A stretch of DNA of 64,000 bases from Paulownia fortunei. Its lineage: Eukaryota; Streptophyta; Magnoliopsida; Lamiales; Paulowniaceae. A model generated the notes under the pieces. The model did not search any database and was not told the DNA's origin. It was given only the letters and a program-made list of their open reading frames with translations. The position numbers and the translations under genes are program-made. Below are positions 32,761 to 46,300 of this stretch, one piece after another. The DNA is taken from contig CM033115.1 of NCBI GenBank assembly GCA_019321725.1, positions 10,302,673 through 10,366,672 on the forward strand, written 5' to 3'. How positions within the stretch are numbered: position 1 is the first letter of the stretch; each line of letters opens with the position of its first letter.

Positions 32761-35700
32761 AAATCAGTTATAGTATAATAGTCCCCTCTAGGGATGTTAG
32801 ATAAACCGATCGAATTTTGACAGCTTGTGCTACACTTATTGAAGATAGAGAATTATATGCTGATCTGATTGTGCTGGATATGAATGATTACGATGTCTTT
32901 TTGGGCATGGATTAGTTGTCAAAGTATGGGGCTACTATCGATTGTAAGGAAAAGATAGTGACATTTTAACTTTATGGGAAATAGTCTTTCACATTTGCCA
33001 GCATTGTGAAGAATTTTAGATTCTCTATGATTTCAGTAGTGAAGGCACAACTATTACTCAATGCTGGTTGCGAAGGGTACTTGGTGAGTGTCATGAGCAT
33101 TAAGGAACAACACCCACCAACTCTGAGTAAAATACCAGTGGTGCGGGAATATACTGAAATATTCCCAAATGATCTCCTAGGACTACCACCTGATCGTGAA
33201 ATAGAGTTTGTTATCGATATACAGCCAGGAACATCTCCAATTTCTAAAACTCCCTATAAAATGGCTCCCTTGGAGTTAAAAGAATTGAAAGTATAATTGC
33301 AAGACTTGTTGGACAAGGGATTTATCAGACTGACCTTTTCACCTTGGGGAGCACCGGTTCTATTTGTACATAAGAAAGATGGCACCATGAGACTATGTAT
33401 CGATTATCGAGAGTTAAATAGGGTCACAATTAAGAATAAGTATCCGTTACCCAAAATCGATGATTTATTTGACCAGCTTCAAGGTGACGCAATATCATTA
33501 ACTGAAAATAAAAGAAGAGGATATCCCCAAAATAACATTTAGTACAAGATATGGGCGCTATAAATTTTTAGTGATGCCGTTCAGATTGACTAACGCTCCA
33601 GTAGCATTTATGGATCTGATGAACAGAGTGTTTAAGGAGTTTTTGGATAAATTTATTATTGTGTTCATCGATGACATTCTAGTTTACTCTAAAACTAAAG
33701 AAGAGTATAACACACATTTGAGACAAGTACTGAAGGTCCTAAAAGTGAAGCAGTTATACGCTAAATTTAAGAAATACAAGTTTTGGTTAGATCGTGTGGT
33801 ATTCTTGGGACACGTTATATCAGGAGTTGGAATATCAGTAGATCCAAGTAAAGTTGAAGCTATCAACAACTGGACGCAACCTACTAATCCTTTGCATGTG
33901 CATAGTTTTTTAGGTTCAGCTGGATATTTCAGAGATTCGTGGAGGGATTCTCTAAGATTACTATCCCATTAACATAATTAACTAGAAAAGGGATGGCATT
34001 TAGATAGACGGATATGTGTGAGCAAAGTTTCCAGGAGTTGAAAAAGAGTTTGACTTCAGCACCTATTCTCTTAATTCTATCAGGTATTGGAGGATTCATA
34101 ATTTATAGTGACGCATCGAAGAATAGATTAGGATGTGTATGGATGCAGAATGGCAAAGTAATTGCATATGCATCCAGGCAACTTAAAGAGTACGAAAAGA
34201 ATTACTCCACGTATGACTTGGAACTTGTTGTTGTAGTATTTGCACTTAAAATATGGAGGCACTATCTATATGGTGAACGGTATGAGATCTATACGGATCA
34301 CAAGAGCTTTAAATACTTCTTCATGTAGAAAGAGTTGAACATACAGCAACGGAGATGGCTAGAACTGGTAAAAGATTATGATTGTATGATCAATTACCAC
34401 CCCGGTAAAGATAACGTTGTAGCTGATGCGTTGAGCTAAAAATCCACACAAAGTACAATAGTTATGGCTTTAATTCAGAAACCGAAACTGAATGAGTTGC
34501 AGAAAATGAATATAGAGATTTTACAGATAGGAGTAATAGAGGCAAAGTTGGCAGCCTTGATGCTTCAGCCTACGCTAATTGATAGGATCAAATAGGGGCA
34601 GCGATATGATGAATATCTCGTCAAGATGAGAAAATAGGTTGCTACAAAGAAGTCTCCTAAATTTGAGATAACTTGGAATGATGTTTTACAATTTAGAGGG
34701 TGGTTTTGTGTGCCAAATGTTGATAATATTTGGAAAAATATTTTAAAAAAGGCACATTCAACCCCGTATTCAGTACATTCAGGGGCTACCAAGATGTATA
34801 GAGACTTAAAAATACATTATTGGTAGTCAGGCATGAAAAATGACATCGCCTAGCATGTGGAGCAATGTCTAACATGTTAGTAGATAAAGGCCGAGCATCA
34901 AAGACCCACAGGGACTTTACAACCTCTACTCATTCTAGAATGGAAATGGGAAAGAATCACCATGGATTTTGTAACTGGTTTGCCAAACACTACTAAAGGT
35001 CATGACGCTATTTGGGTTATCGTTGACAGATTGACCAAGTCTGTTCATTTTCTTCCCATATGTTCTACATATTCCATGGATTGCCATGCCCAATTATACG
35101 TTCAGGAGATTGTCAAACTTCATGGTTTGCTATTGTCTATAGTTTCTAATAGAGATTCGAGATTTTTGTCTACTTTTTAGAGGAGTTTACACAAAGCTTT
35201 GGGAACACAGTTATCATTCAGTACAACATATCATCCTCAAATAGATGGGCAATCTGAACAAACAATACAGACGTTGGAAGATATACTCAGAGCCTAAGAT
35301 ATACTCAGAGCCTGTGTATTAGACTTCCAAGGTTAGTGGAGTAAAATCCTACCTTTGGTGGAGTTTTCATACAACAACAGTTATCAGACTAGTATTAGAA
35401 TGGCTCCCTATGAAGCATTGTATGGCAAAAAGTGTAGGTCTCTGATATACTGGGATGAAGTTGGTGAGAAGAAACTTTTGGGTCCCGATATGATTTGAGA
35501 GATGATAGAAGCCATGTTACAGATTCGACAAAGAATGCAAATTATTTAAAATTGATAGAAAAGTTATGTAGATCGATGAAGAAGGGTGTTGGATTTTGTG
35601 ATAGGAGATCAGGTGTTTATAAAAATAGCAGCAATGAAGGGCATTATGCAGTTTGGGAAGAAAAGAAAATTGAGTCCAAATACATTGGCCCATTCTCTGT

Positions 35701-36018
35701 GATTGAAAGAATTGGTGATGTTGTTTTCAGACTAGATCTGCCAACATCTATGTCCCAAATATACAATGTATTTCATGTGTCTATATTGAGAAAATATATT
35801 GCTAATCCCTCTCACATTCTGAATAATGAACTAGTGGAATTAAAGGCAGATTTAAGCTACGAAGAAAAGCCTGTACATATTTTATTACGAGAAGTGAATC
35901 AACTGAAAAATAAATAGATTCCATTGGTTAAAGTGTTATGGAGAAACCAATTAGTAGAAGAGGCCACTTGGGAAATGGAGGATGAAATGAGAACTAAGTA
36001 TCCTGAACTTTTTTGATA
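32761..36018 (+). pseudogene. Gypsy D pol, broken
   Basis: The RT entry (33006 onward) has LGLPPDREIEFVIDIQPG and [18 protein letters not shown]. The segment that normally carries SKIDLRSGYHQL is missing between about 33480 and 33560, so the first catalytic region is lost. FIDDILVYS survives at about 33664-33690. RNase H (34014-34440) has [14 protein letters not shown] and ADALS. The integrase zinc region (34750-34880) is followed by ITMDFVTGLP, DRLTKSVHFLP and EALYGKKCRS. The chromodomain-like tail (VKVLWRNQLVEEATWEMED) ends with TGA near 36016. An 18-bp tandem duplication at 35280-35315 repeats an integrase segment. Many stops are present. Confidence 0.85.
35280..35315 (+). repeat. 18-bp tandem duplication inside integrase
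   Basis: gatatactcagagcct occurs twice in a row, duplicating six codons; the first copy is followed by a TAA-type stop in the pol frame. Confidence 0.9.
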
Positions 36019-36059
36019 AGTGAAATTTCAGGGATGAAATTTTTATAAAAAGGGAAGGA

Positions 36060-38388
36060 TGTGATACCCGAACCTCTCACTACTCACCTGGCCAAATATG
36101 ATTCATGCATTATGTGCTAATTTTATATACTACTTGCATTTATATACTCAACGGACATAGGAATTAGCTACGGGAATGAATGGTGACTAAGATAGGTTGC
36201 AACCAAATAAGAATATATGAGACACACAAGATTGGGGCTGCAAGATAAGGGAGAAAATTAGATTATACCATTACATGTCACCTCATGCTTAGACTTATCA
36301 AACTAACACATCAATCTATTCTTCACTCTTAAGCTAACAGCCATGACTTGTACCTTTTTCTGCCTTATTTCAGCTTCTAAATACATATAAAAAGCTCTCT
36401 AATTAGGTCCTAAGTGATTCTAACCAAAAAATGAGGCAAAACAAGCAAAGAGAAGGAGAAATAACCAAGTTCAAGTAGAAAACTGTGTAAGGTGAGCTTA
36501 ACCCATGGGTTTGGCATGACTTTCAGATTTATTTTGATATTTATTGGCTTATTAAGATTTGAATATTATTTGTAAATGTGTTATTATATTATTAGATAGG
36601 CATTGGTGCACAAAGAAAGAGTTTTTAGTTGCAAATACTTGATAGAAAACACTTGTGCTAGAAACTATTACCTGGTTGTATTCTTGTGTTTTAAGCTTCA
36701 AAAGTGTATGGTATATTGAATAAAACCTATAGTTATGATCATATACATATTTATATATCGGTTAGAAATTGAAATTGGGCATGATATTAAAGAAACACTC
36801 AAAATTGTCAAAGTAAGAATATATATTCTGGTGTATTGTGAAGGGGACTGAATTGGAGGACCTAGATCTATGTGTTTTGAAAAATTTATGATACTGTTAT
36901 ATTATTCTACATATTATCTAAGTGTGGTAAAAATTTTAGAGTGAATAAATATTGTTAAGGATGTCAAAATATCTATGAAACCTAATGTGGCAGTAAGAAA
37001 ATTAGAAGGTGAAAATCTGTCCCATTTGATAACTTAGTATGTTTCAGCCTAAACATATTGCTATTGAGTTCTACCAATTAGGTACATGCTATTAGAGTGA
37101 TAATACTTCAATTATATGATATTTATATATATTTAAGATGAGAAATTAAGGTATTTGAGGGACTATATTGGGTTCTAGTTTGTGAAAGTTTGATTGTTAC
37201 CTAGATAACTTGGTATTTAAGGTCTTAGTATGAGATTTTGTGCTTTCAACTTACCAAATTGGGAATGGTGCTTGATGTTGTGTAATATTACATGCTATTT
37301 TACATCTAAGGTTGTAGAGAAATACTAAACAGGAGAGAAATACTAAACAGGAGAGAAATACTAAACAAATCTAAACTAAACCACCAACCAAATGAAAGGT
37401 GAGTAAAGATTCATTTGTAACTACAATGCAAAAATACAGTAAAATGTATGATTTATATGTAATATCATAGATCATATGTGTATAGCAGAGGGCACGCATT
37501 ATTGTTATTCATGTCTATTGAGCATACATACATGAGCATTGACACATGCGTGCATCATATACGAGCATTGTGATAAATCTTGCATTGCACTACATGATTT
37601 TGAGAAAGAAAAATATTTTGCTGATCACTACTAGTGCACCAAAGCATGTATAGATTTGCATGGTTATATGTATGGATTTGTAGATTCGCGTGCATAGATT
37701 TGCATATATGTGAGTATGCATGGATTTGCATGCTTATATCATTATTGGTCATTGGATTATGGCGGTGTGCAGAGCTCTTTTCGGTGCATAGGATAGTAGC
37801 ATTGATCAGGGGTCCAAGAAAGAAATAATTTTAAGAGAAATATTTTGATGCATGACATTGCACTGTGGGCATAGTATTTTGAGATGCATGACTTGATATT
37901 GTGAATTATTCTCTGACATATATAATCTTTACTTGTTGAGTGTTAACTCATATAGTTTATGCATTATAGGTGAGCACGACAATGCTTGAAGCATCTTTTG
38001 CTGGTTGGGCGGCTATTGGAGCTCCTGCAGGTATATAAGGGAGTGTGTACATGGATAACGACCTGTTGGACTATTTTGTTGGCTTGTTATATTTTGAGTT
38101 TGTTGTATTATATTTTGAAACTGATACTATATTTCGCTTTTAAAACTTTATAGTAAAAAAATATGTAAATATGGTGGTCGTTGTGTTTATATATAAATAT
38201 TGATCCTGCTATATACATGACATATGTGACAAAGTATTTTTAACAGGGTTGTGCGTGTAAAAAGTGATTTATCCTTTCTTAAAGTGTTACACCAAAATAT
38301 ATATATATATATATATTTCATACATGCACACAGGTTCTATCATATCAAATTATACTTTATTTATAGTTATTGAGTAGTAGATGTTACA
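36060..38388 (+). repeat. Gypsy D 3' LTR (2.3 kb)
   Basis: It starts TGTGATACCCGAACC after the purine run aaaagggaaggat and ends gtagatgttaca. The end was placed by aligning its tail (tttcttaaagtgttac, TA run, tgcacaca, atcatatcaaat) with the inverted LTR at 62951-63080, which ends gtgttata. The TATAT after it matches the left flank. It contains an 18-bp tandem repeat (37317-37368) and a TA microsatellite (38297-38318). Confidence 0.8.
37317..37368 (+). repeat. 18-bp tandem repeat, nearly 3 copies
   Basis: gagaaatactaaacagga repeated twice exactly, then a 16-base partial third unit. Probably slippage inside the LTR. Confidence 0.95.
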
Positions 38389-38430
38389 TATATTGTGAAG
38401 GTATACAGAAAAAAGCTGAACACATAAACA
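38389..38430 (-). pseudogene. Copia H remnant, right of gypsy D
   Basis: After the TATAT duplication, the minus strand encodes FFCIPSQ in the frame that continues as HRNKLDPKSLK on the other side of gypsy D. This corresponds to the copia stretch usually reading VFGCxCFVH before the KLDPK motif. Too short to characterise further. Confidence 0.6.
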
Positions 38431-39075
38431 ACTTCATCGGTATGGTAGAAATTATTCTTGTAGTGGGATATGTTTTGAGAAGAATTTGGCTAGATATTTG
38501 AAAATTGTGAGCCTACTGCTAGTTTATTGATGAACCTAAGAGGTCACTTGTCGTAAATAATTAATTGATTAATTATATAGGTCTTTATTTATAACATATA
38601 ATGTTTTAATTACATTAATTGCTTAGATGAACTACTTGGGCTTAATTTTAAGTCATATTCAATAACTATCGGTTTGATGTGATGTTTCATTCTACATTAT
38701 TTACAAATGAAAAATATGAATACTTTATAAGACGTGGCTAAAAAACTCATGGGCTAGAGGAGTGACATTTTGTTTAACTAAGGTTCAATTGAATTAGAAA
38801 TGAAATGTTTAGATTTAACGTAAGAGAATAATAGGGGGTAAGATAATATCTTGTAAGACAGCAAAGAAAACTACTATGTAGAAGAAGACTCCCACATAAA
38901 ATGGAAGAGCCCTAAGTTGGCGGCCCATGAGGAGTATAAATACATACTCCTTATAAATAAGTACTCTCTTATATTGGCTGATTTTGCACCCAATTAAGCG
39001 TGCAAAAGTCAGGCCCTCTCTCTACCACTTTTACTCTCCTCTTTTGTTTTTGTAACTTTAATAGTAAGGCATAAA
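38431..39075 (+). repeat. LTR-like remnant with TATA motif
   Basis: gagcctactgctagtttattgatgaacctaagagg (38509-38543) resembles the cccactactag...gaacctaa(g)agg segment of the copia LTRs at about 6990-7020 and 10917-10945. Two TATAAATA motifs at about 38936 and 38953 precede a pyrimidine-rich leader-like stretch, as in an LTR promoter. Fragmentary, family uncertain. Confidence 0.4.
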
Positions 39076-39900
39076 AGAAAATGACAAAGTCTAGGGAAAA
39101 GAAAGTTCATTAGGGTCAACCAACCTAGTGAAAGTGGAGTAGTCCTAAAAATAAAGCCAATTAAGGTGCCCATAACTTTGTCACTTGTAATGGATTGGAG
39201 TTGTCCATTGTTATTGGAAGCCACAGAGTCTAATTTCCTAAAACATAATTTTCATGCAAAAATTCCAAGTATACTGAGAGATATGGTCAAAAGAATAAGG
39301 ACTGCTAGTTTTGAGGTTTATTGATACACGTAAAAATAGACAAAGCAAACTTTGGGGGTTGTTTCCACACTTGCCGTCAATAACACATGGGTAAGTGCTT
39401 GCTGTGATACCTTATTATTTAATGTTCAAGATATTTATCTTTTGAAAAATCCTAATATCGATTATACCTTCAATTAAGTTGTAACATAATTTGTAAAATT
39501 TTTGTCTATTCTTATTTGAAGTAAAATAAGAATAATTATTTAGTGAGTAAAGTTTTATATTGTAATGCTAAATTTATATCTATACTCTTCTATAACTCAA
39601 AAAGAATATTTTGGTATTTAAATGATCGTTTTTTTTTTTTTTAATTTCTATCTCTTTCCTGATTTCCACTTGTGTCTCCACTTTCCAATTTTGATTTTGA
39701 TCTCAATTTTTATGGTGTCTCTCAATCTCTCTTATCTCACAAATATGTTTTTCCTCTCTGATAACTTATTTTGATTTATTAATTTCTAATATTATTTTTT
39801 TATTTATATGTAAATTTCCATGAATATAAATACTATTGTAAAACTAAATAACTAATTTTGTAATTTTGTAATAATTATGCACTCGTTGTATGTGGCCCGC
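39076..39900. other. AT-rich upstream intergenic sequence
   Basis: No gene or recognisable repeat. A poly-T run lies at about 39629-39641. Part of it may be promoter sequence for the SPPL gene to the right. Confidence 0.4.
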
Positions 39901-40315
39901 ACGCTTTTCACTATTACACAAATATATATACGAGAGACGACTGGATATGAAAGCCAACGTGCATCCAAAGACAAAGCCATCCGATTCTTAACAACTACCT
40001 TATAATTCGATCCAAGTAAATAAATAGAAAAACAACTACCAATGTATAACTTGATCGTAAAAACACCACCTGCTATTCTCTCTCCCCTCTCTCATTTATT
40101 TTCCCAAATGTTCTTTCCCTTTCCCTCTTCGTCTCCGTCTCCATCTCCATCTCCCAAATTTCTCATTTACATTTTCTCAAGTAATCATTGACTTCATCTT
40201 GTGATACTTTTACTGATAAATGCCCCCTGCCCACAGATGATATAGAAAAGTATTTCACGAGAATAGGCATTATAGTTTCGGCCGATTAAATAGCAAAAAA
40301 AACCTAATTTTAGTT
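39901..40315 (+). promoter_or_regulatory. Putative promoter and 5' leader of the SPPL gene
   Basis: A TATA-like aatatatata at 39921-39930 is followed by a CT-rich stretch at 40075-40175 (tctccgtctccatctcc), typical of plant 5' leaders. The leader would contain upstream ATGs. One at 40108 opens a 27-codon frame ending at 40191 with Ser-Pro repeats. A second at 40220 opens six codons ending at 40240, and a third at about 40235 is nearly immediately closed. The transcription start cannot be placed from sequence alone. Confidence 0.4.
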
Positions 40316-43300
40316 ATGGCTGCTGCTTCAGCATATCAATTGTCTTTGGGCTTGGTTGTTGTATTCCAATTGGGGATTTTTTTGTTTTTCCTGTCATCAA
40401 TTGCCGCCGCAGACGATGTTTCACGAGCCGCCCCTAGTGGTGAATCCGCCGCCTGCGGAAATGACTTCCGATTGGTATAATAATCTAACCTCGTTTACGG
40501 TTGAGCTTATTTCAATTTTTCTTTTTTCTGCTGTACTTGCTTTGCCTGAATTGTTGTTAATTACTTTGGCATTATTTCCATTATTTACACTTTTATGCGT
40601 TTTTTTTTAAGAAGTATGTAGTTGAAGAATATCTGAGCTGTAATGTGTTGGGTATTGAATTATGCTAGAGAGAGTAACATTTATGTGCAATAATGTGTGA
40701 AAGCAATTTAGGTATAGTTGAGTTGAGTGCATGTAGTTTGCTTTCTTGTGCGCTTGTCTTATGCATTATTTTTTTGTATTTTATTTTATTTTATATTCTA
40801 AGATGAACTATGGTTCTATTATGACTTCTAAGATACTGAGTTATTGCCAAAAGGAAAATAATGAGTTCATTGATGGGTGCCATGGTGATGATTAAGTTCT
40901 GAGGTGGAGGAATAATGACATGGAAATTAGTATTCTGGTTTTATTGTGTGGAGAGCGAAATGATATGTATTTAATTTTTCTTTTTTGGTGATTGAATCCA
41001 AATTTGAACTTTTATTTTGTAATGCATGTTTTTGTGAGTACTTGCTAAGCCTAAAAGAGACAATCAAACCCTTTTTCTGGGAAAATGCTAATTGCTTTGT
41101 TATTTTTTCCAGGTTAAGGTCAAGAGGTGGGTAAATGGTGTTGAAAAGGAGTCAATAGGTGGGTTAACTGCTGATTTTGGCTCTATATTGCCTGCTCATG
41201 CTAAACAAGGCCACAGATTCCCAGCTATGTTTTCAGAACCCTTAAATGGCTGTTCATCCTCTTCTTCTAAGGTACTTTTCTGTGTGTCAAATACTTTGCT
41301 TTTATTTGTTATACATTCTATAGTTAGGAGTTTTATGTGCATTAAGTACTCTATTACTCTCAGTGAGCAAATAGGCAAAATTATCCAGTTGAGTATTGGT
41401 GATTACTTCCATAGCAAACCTTGAAAATTGAACTTGATCTCAGGTTGAGCCTGTTAATGAGTTTATTCTCAGCCATTTGTTTAACCGGCTTTGATGATCG
41501 GATCACACGGTTTGTGGTCACTAGCCACAACATTAATAGAAGTACTAATGTACTCAGTATAATGGCCTCTGTAAATACGTAAAAAAGGACCAGAGATTAA
41601 AGACGACGTGAAGCTACAGTTGAAGGCTTCAGATATTATGTCCCATATATAGAGCATTTATTTACTGAACTGACTTGGGTGATTACAGTAGTTCTAAGAA
41701 GTGCACGGCTTGCTTATTTTTGCTACCCCTGTTACAATTGCATAAGGTAGGTGTTTTGATTTAGACCTATCCATGTCTGAGTGGTCTTACTCTAGAATAG
41801 ATATTACAAACTAAGGCCCGGAAAGAAAGCTGATTCTATAATAAAAAGTACAAAATCCTGTTTACTGCCTCTAGTTCTTCATTTATCACTTTGTTCTCTT
41901 CATCTGTTGCTTCAACTTTGTGTTGAATGCCTATTTTCTTTTCTTATTTCTTGTTCTTACCAAAAGATTGGTGGAATAGATAACATAATTAGGGACTGGG
42001 TTGGATTGGAATTGAGATGTCTTTTTTAAACTACCATAAAAGATGAATGTTGAAAACTGAACAGCTGGAACAATTAAATTAGAAATTTTAATTGTGTTGT
42101 CTGAAATTTGGACTGTAATAGAAATCTCATTAGAAATTCATTATTGAAATAAGGTACTAAATCAACTTCTAAATGAATTAGGCAAACTCATTACCAATAA
42201 ACCTGGACTTAAAAGCATTGGTGGATTTCTGTTGCGCTGAAGTCGGCTCCTTGAAATTCAATTCTTCATCATTTTGATTTTACACGGTTATTGATGATTC
42301 ATAGGTGATTGTTTTAAATTTTTTGGTTTAAAATTCCTTGAGCTCGTCCTTAGTTGCAACATAAAGAAGGATAGAAATGTTTCCACAAGTTCACTTTTGT
42401 TATTGGCTCTCTGTTATATTAATATTCAAAGAGAAAACTGAACAAGGCCCCAAAATCTCATCTTTGAATATGCTGTGTTCAGTGTAACAATGAATTAGGC
42501 ATAGTAAAGTCTCTGATTTTTGACGTTTAAATAAAGGTTATTCTTGGACTCACAAATCCTTGCATTTCTAGCTATTTGAAAAGTGGATTTTATTTTCTAG
42601 CTTGTTATCATCCACTGTTGAATGTCAGAGGAACAATCTTAACTTTTTTAGTAGGAAGCCACCGCATTGTTTTCCCTCTTTCAGCATAATTAGTTTTTCA
42701 AGCACAATGGAAAGAGTCTCTTCTATTCTCTTGTAGCTGTCAGGCTATATTGCATTGGTGGTACGTGGTGATTGCATCTTTACAACTAAGGCTAAAGTTG
42801 CACAAGCAGGAGGAGCAGCAGGATTGGTGGTGATGAATGATGATGAAGGTAGCTACAGTTCTGATGGCCTATCTTATGTAACTTTGTATATCTTTTCATT
42901 GTTTAATACCTCCTATCTTCGCTCGGTGCATTTCGCTTTGGTTTTAAATTGATGCCTACTTTACTTGGACTTTTATAGGTCTTGTGCAGATGGGTTGTGG
43001 GAATGATACTACTTTGGATATTACAATTCCTGTTATTACGATTTCTAAGTCAGGAGGAGAGGAACTAAAGAAATCCATGGATGGCGGGGCGAAAGGTAAG
43101 TCCCTTTTATGTAATTTAGTGAAAATAGTTTTAAGTGAGAGTTTGGAGAGTTATGTTGATCTTAGTCTGAGAGTGTGACTGTATTTTCTATTTTGAGATC
43201 AAAGTCTTTGGACTAGTTTCTCTATTATGTTTGTTAGATTGCCTTTCTTTAAGCAGTTTATTGGTACTTTTTTCTTTTTTGTGGTTTAAACTGTGTACTC

Positions 43301-46300
43301 GTACTTTACTATTTTTGGTTCCTTACTATTGCCATCAAGTTATCTTGGCATCGGCTTTGCTTATATGTCCTGTCTGTCTTCTCCAATCCATTACATGCAT
43401 ATGACCTTTTGGTGATAATTTGGAATTTATTGGTGTTAAGGAGAATGAGAGATCTGATTGACTGACCCTGTACACATTGCAATTTCTCTTGGAATAGTTA
43501 TTTCTGAGACTCATTCAGTCTCTCTATTTCTTACCATGAAGAAAGTGAACTAGGTGTCTGGTTATCTACAATAAAAGTTGTAGAACTTTAATCATGGGAC
43601 TGTTACATGTGGATCTGTAATCCAATAGCACATGGATCATTGGAATGAACAAAATGACACATTATACCATCAGCGACAGATTTGGCTGTCAAGTGTAGCT
43701 GAACCAAAAAACAAGTATTCCTTTTGCCAGAAAAAAAATGCCATCAATTTGCTATGCGTTTGTAACCCAAAAATTATTTTCAATTCTATGTTGCAACTAG
43801 CTGGAAAGCTTCCTATCATGTCTGCTATTGTTACTTGTATAAGATTTTTGCAAGATTTATTAGCATTCTGCAGGATTTTGTTGACCTATCATGGTGTCTG
43901 TTTATCTTGTTCGAATATGTTCCTGTGACAAATTCAGAGTGCTAACTTCTATGTTTTCTGATGTAGTGGAACTTCTGTTATACTCTCCCAATCGACCAAT
44001 TTTAGACTACTCAGTGATATTCTTGTGGCTGATGGCTGTTGGGACAATAGTTTCTGCTTCACTTTGGTCGGTAATCACTGGATCAGAGCATAGTGATGAG
44101 CGCTATAATGAATTGTCACCAAAGGTTCCATGAGTAGCACAATTTGTCTTTATGTTGATGTGCAATACAAATTTATAGTGTAAAAGAGTTCTTTATAGTC
44201 TTCATTGTTAATGAGGTCATTATGTAATTGTCTGCTAGTTGTTTATATTTCAGCTTTAGATCCAAAAGGAGCATTCGTACACTATTTCAATTTTCGTTGT
44301 GTGTTATTTTGGTTTCTCATAAATAAATGTTCTCAGAAATTGGAGGTTCATTTCTTTTTTCCTTGATAAGTGTGATAGCTGCATTAATTGTTTTCTTTTT
44401 CCATGTTAGGAATCTGATGCTGCAGCAGCCAAGCATGAGGAAGAGCAGGAAATCCTCCATATTAACACAAAAAGTGCTATAGTTTTTGTTATAACGGCAT
44501 CAACTTTTCTGTTGCTACTTTACTTCTTTATGTCGTCGTGGTTTGTCTGGGTGTTAATTGTACTTTTCTGCATTGGAGGTATTGAGGTAAATATTTATTC
44601 TAATTACTTGTTTTACTTTTAGGTAATGATAATTTAGTTGCATATAATCACTAAGCATTAAGGCATAGGATCGATTGAATTCGATTTACCTTGCAATGAT
44701 GATTGCAGGCCTTTTGCTTGTGCGCACCAAGAAAGTAAAAGGAAAAAGATTCAAGTATATAGCATACTTTTTTGTTCTCAAATGAGTGTAAACTAGTGAG
44801 ATGAGGCCATGGATACCCTTTTTGCTCGGTTATTTTCTATATTTATGCATCATTTTTCGAGTATGTATCCTATTTAATTTTTAGTCCAGCATTGACTGGT
44901 TGATTAAAAAATCAATCTTTTGCAATATACAATTCTGACATCCTAACCTTACCCAAAAAAAATAAATTTTGACATCCTAGGAAAATATTGAGAACTGTGT
45001 CATGTTTACAATGATCAATTTTGTTCCAAGTGTACGGAGATTGACAAAATATTTAACCATTTTATTATATGCCTTCTACAGTCACTGTCGTTTTCTTCAT
45101 TCCTCAAAAATGAATAAATAAATAAATAAATAAATAAAAAATAAAATTTGATGACAAAGAGTAAATGATTTGTTGTACAAAAACTGTTTGAGGTAAATTA
45201 GTGTCATGCATAATCTTATTTGTAATCCGTCAGTGCTATCTCTTTGTTATCACTGTTATTATTGGTGTCATCATGCTCAAAATGGTTTTCTTATCATTAT
45301 TAGTGTTGATATCATCATGCTCAAAATGGTTTTCTTATCATTGTTAGTATTGGTATCATCATGCTCACTTTGTTCGTTGTCATCGTCAATAGTTACATTT
45401 ATGTTCCTATAACCATCTTCTTCTATTCTTTTTTATGTTTTTTGTGTGTATGTGTTCCGAACTTGTTACTTACAAACTTAACAACTGTAATGGGCCTTTC
45501 TCATTTTTTCTAGATGGTAGGTTTGTTTTGCAATAATTCACCATGTTCCAACATGGAACTTAATTTCTCTGGTGGCCGAGAATCTGAGAAGAATGGAGAT
45601 CAAAGTTGAACTGTTTCTTTTCAATACTTTTAAATTAATTAGAATTGAAAAAAATTGTATACTAACTTGAATGTTGCATTGTTCATGTGTACATAATGTT
45701 ATTTTATGTACCCGATGAAGGACAACGTTGCAGGTAGTCTATTCTTTAGAAGTCTATAGAATTAAAATAAGAGAATGATGTTTAGGACTTACCTAAGAAA
45801 ATATTTCATGGAATTAATGGGATTACTTGGCCATTAAGACCAAGGTTTTAAAAAATTGATTGGCCTAATTTGATGATTGGAGAAGCTGCTTTAATGGTGT
45901 GGGCCCATTTTGTCTGTCAATTTTGAAGTTTTAAACCTTCAGAATCAAATTAGTTTTCAATTATTTTTACACAACATAAGATTAAATTTGTAATCTCTCT
46001 ATTAACTTTGTTACACCCCTCTAATTGTCATTATTTGGACACCATTTTTTGACTGTTATACTTCTCATCCTAACCCTATAAACAGGTGTCCTAGGAGTTT
46101 AGGTAGAAATACACAATCATTTTTACATTAACGTATTTACATCCCAAAACCATTATTTTCATGACTATTTTCGGAGCAATAAGGTCTTGTTCGTAGTCTT
46201 CCTGTGGTCTTGCTCACAATTGGAGATACATGTAGTGGGCTTCTCATGGGGTGGTGGTGAGCCGCCATTACCTACACCCCATCACGATCTTAGATTGTTG

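Larger units (their letters stand above)
30663..38388 (+). mobile_element. Gypsy D, chromovirus (Tekay/Del-like), decayed
   Basis: It has gag, protease, RT, RNase H, integrase and chromodomain-like remnants between two related LTRs, with a near-match target duplication. It inserted into the minus-strand copia H. LTR starts carry TGTGATACCCGAACCTCTCA. The 5' LTR and primer site are partly deleted. It belongs to a different family from gypsy C; its LTR relatives are at 2725-5742 and 62951-64000. Confidence 0.85.

Noticed and set aside
38285..38291. TGTTACA as the 3' end of the gypsy D LTR
   Set aside because: Homology with the inverted LTR at 62951 continues about 100 bp further, and only the end at 38388 gives a matching target duplication.
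40356..40610. Open frame of 84 codons overlapping the SPPL first exon and intron
   Set aside because: It is in another frame than the signal-peptide reading and runs into intron 1. The exon 1 frame from 40316 is supported by the join to exon 2.
45206..45412. 68-codon frame with repeated HAQNGFL-like peptide
   Set aside because: Product of the 44-bp intronic minisatellite inside SPPL intron 6.
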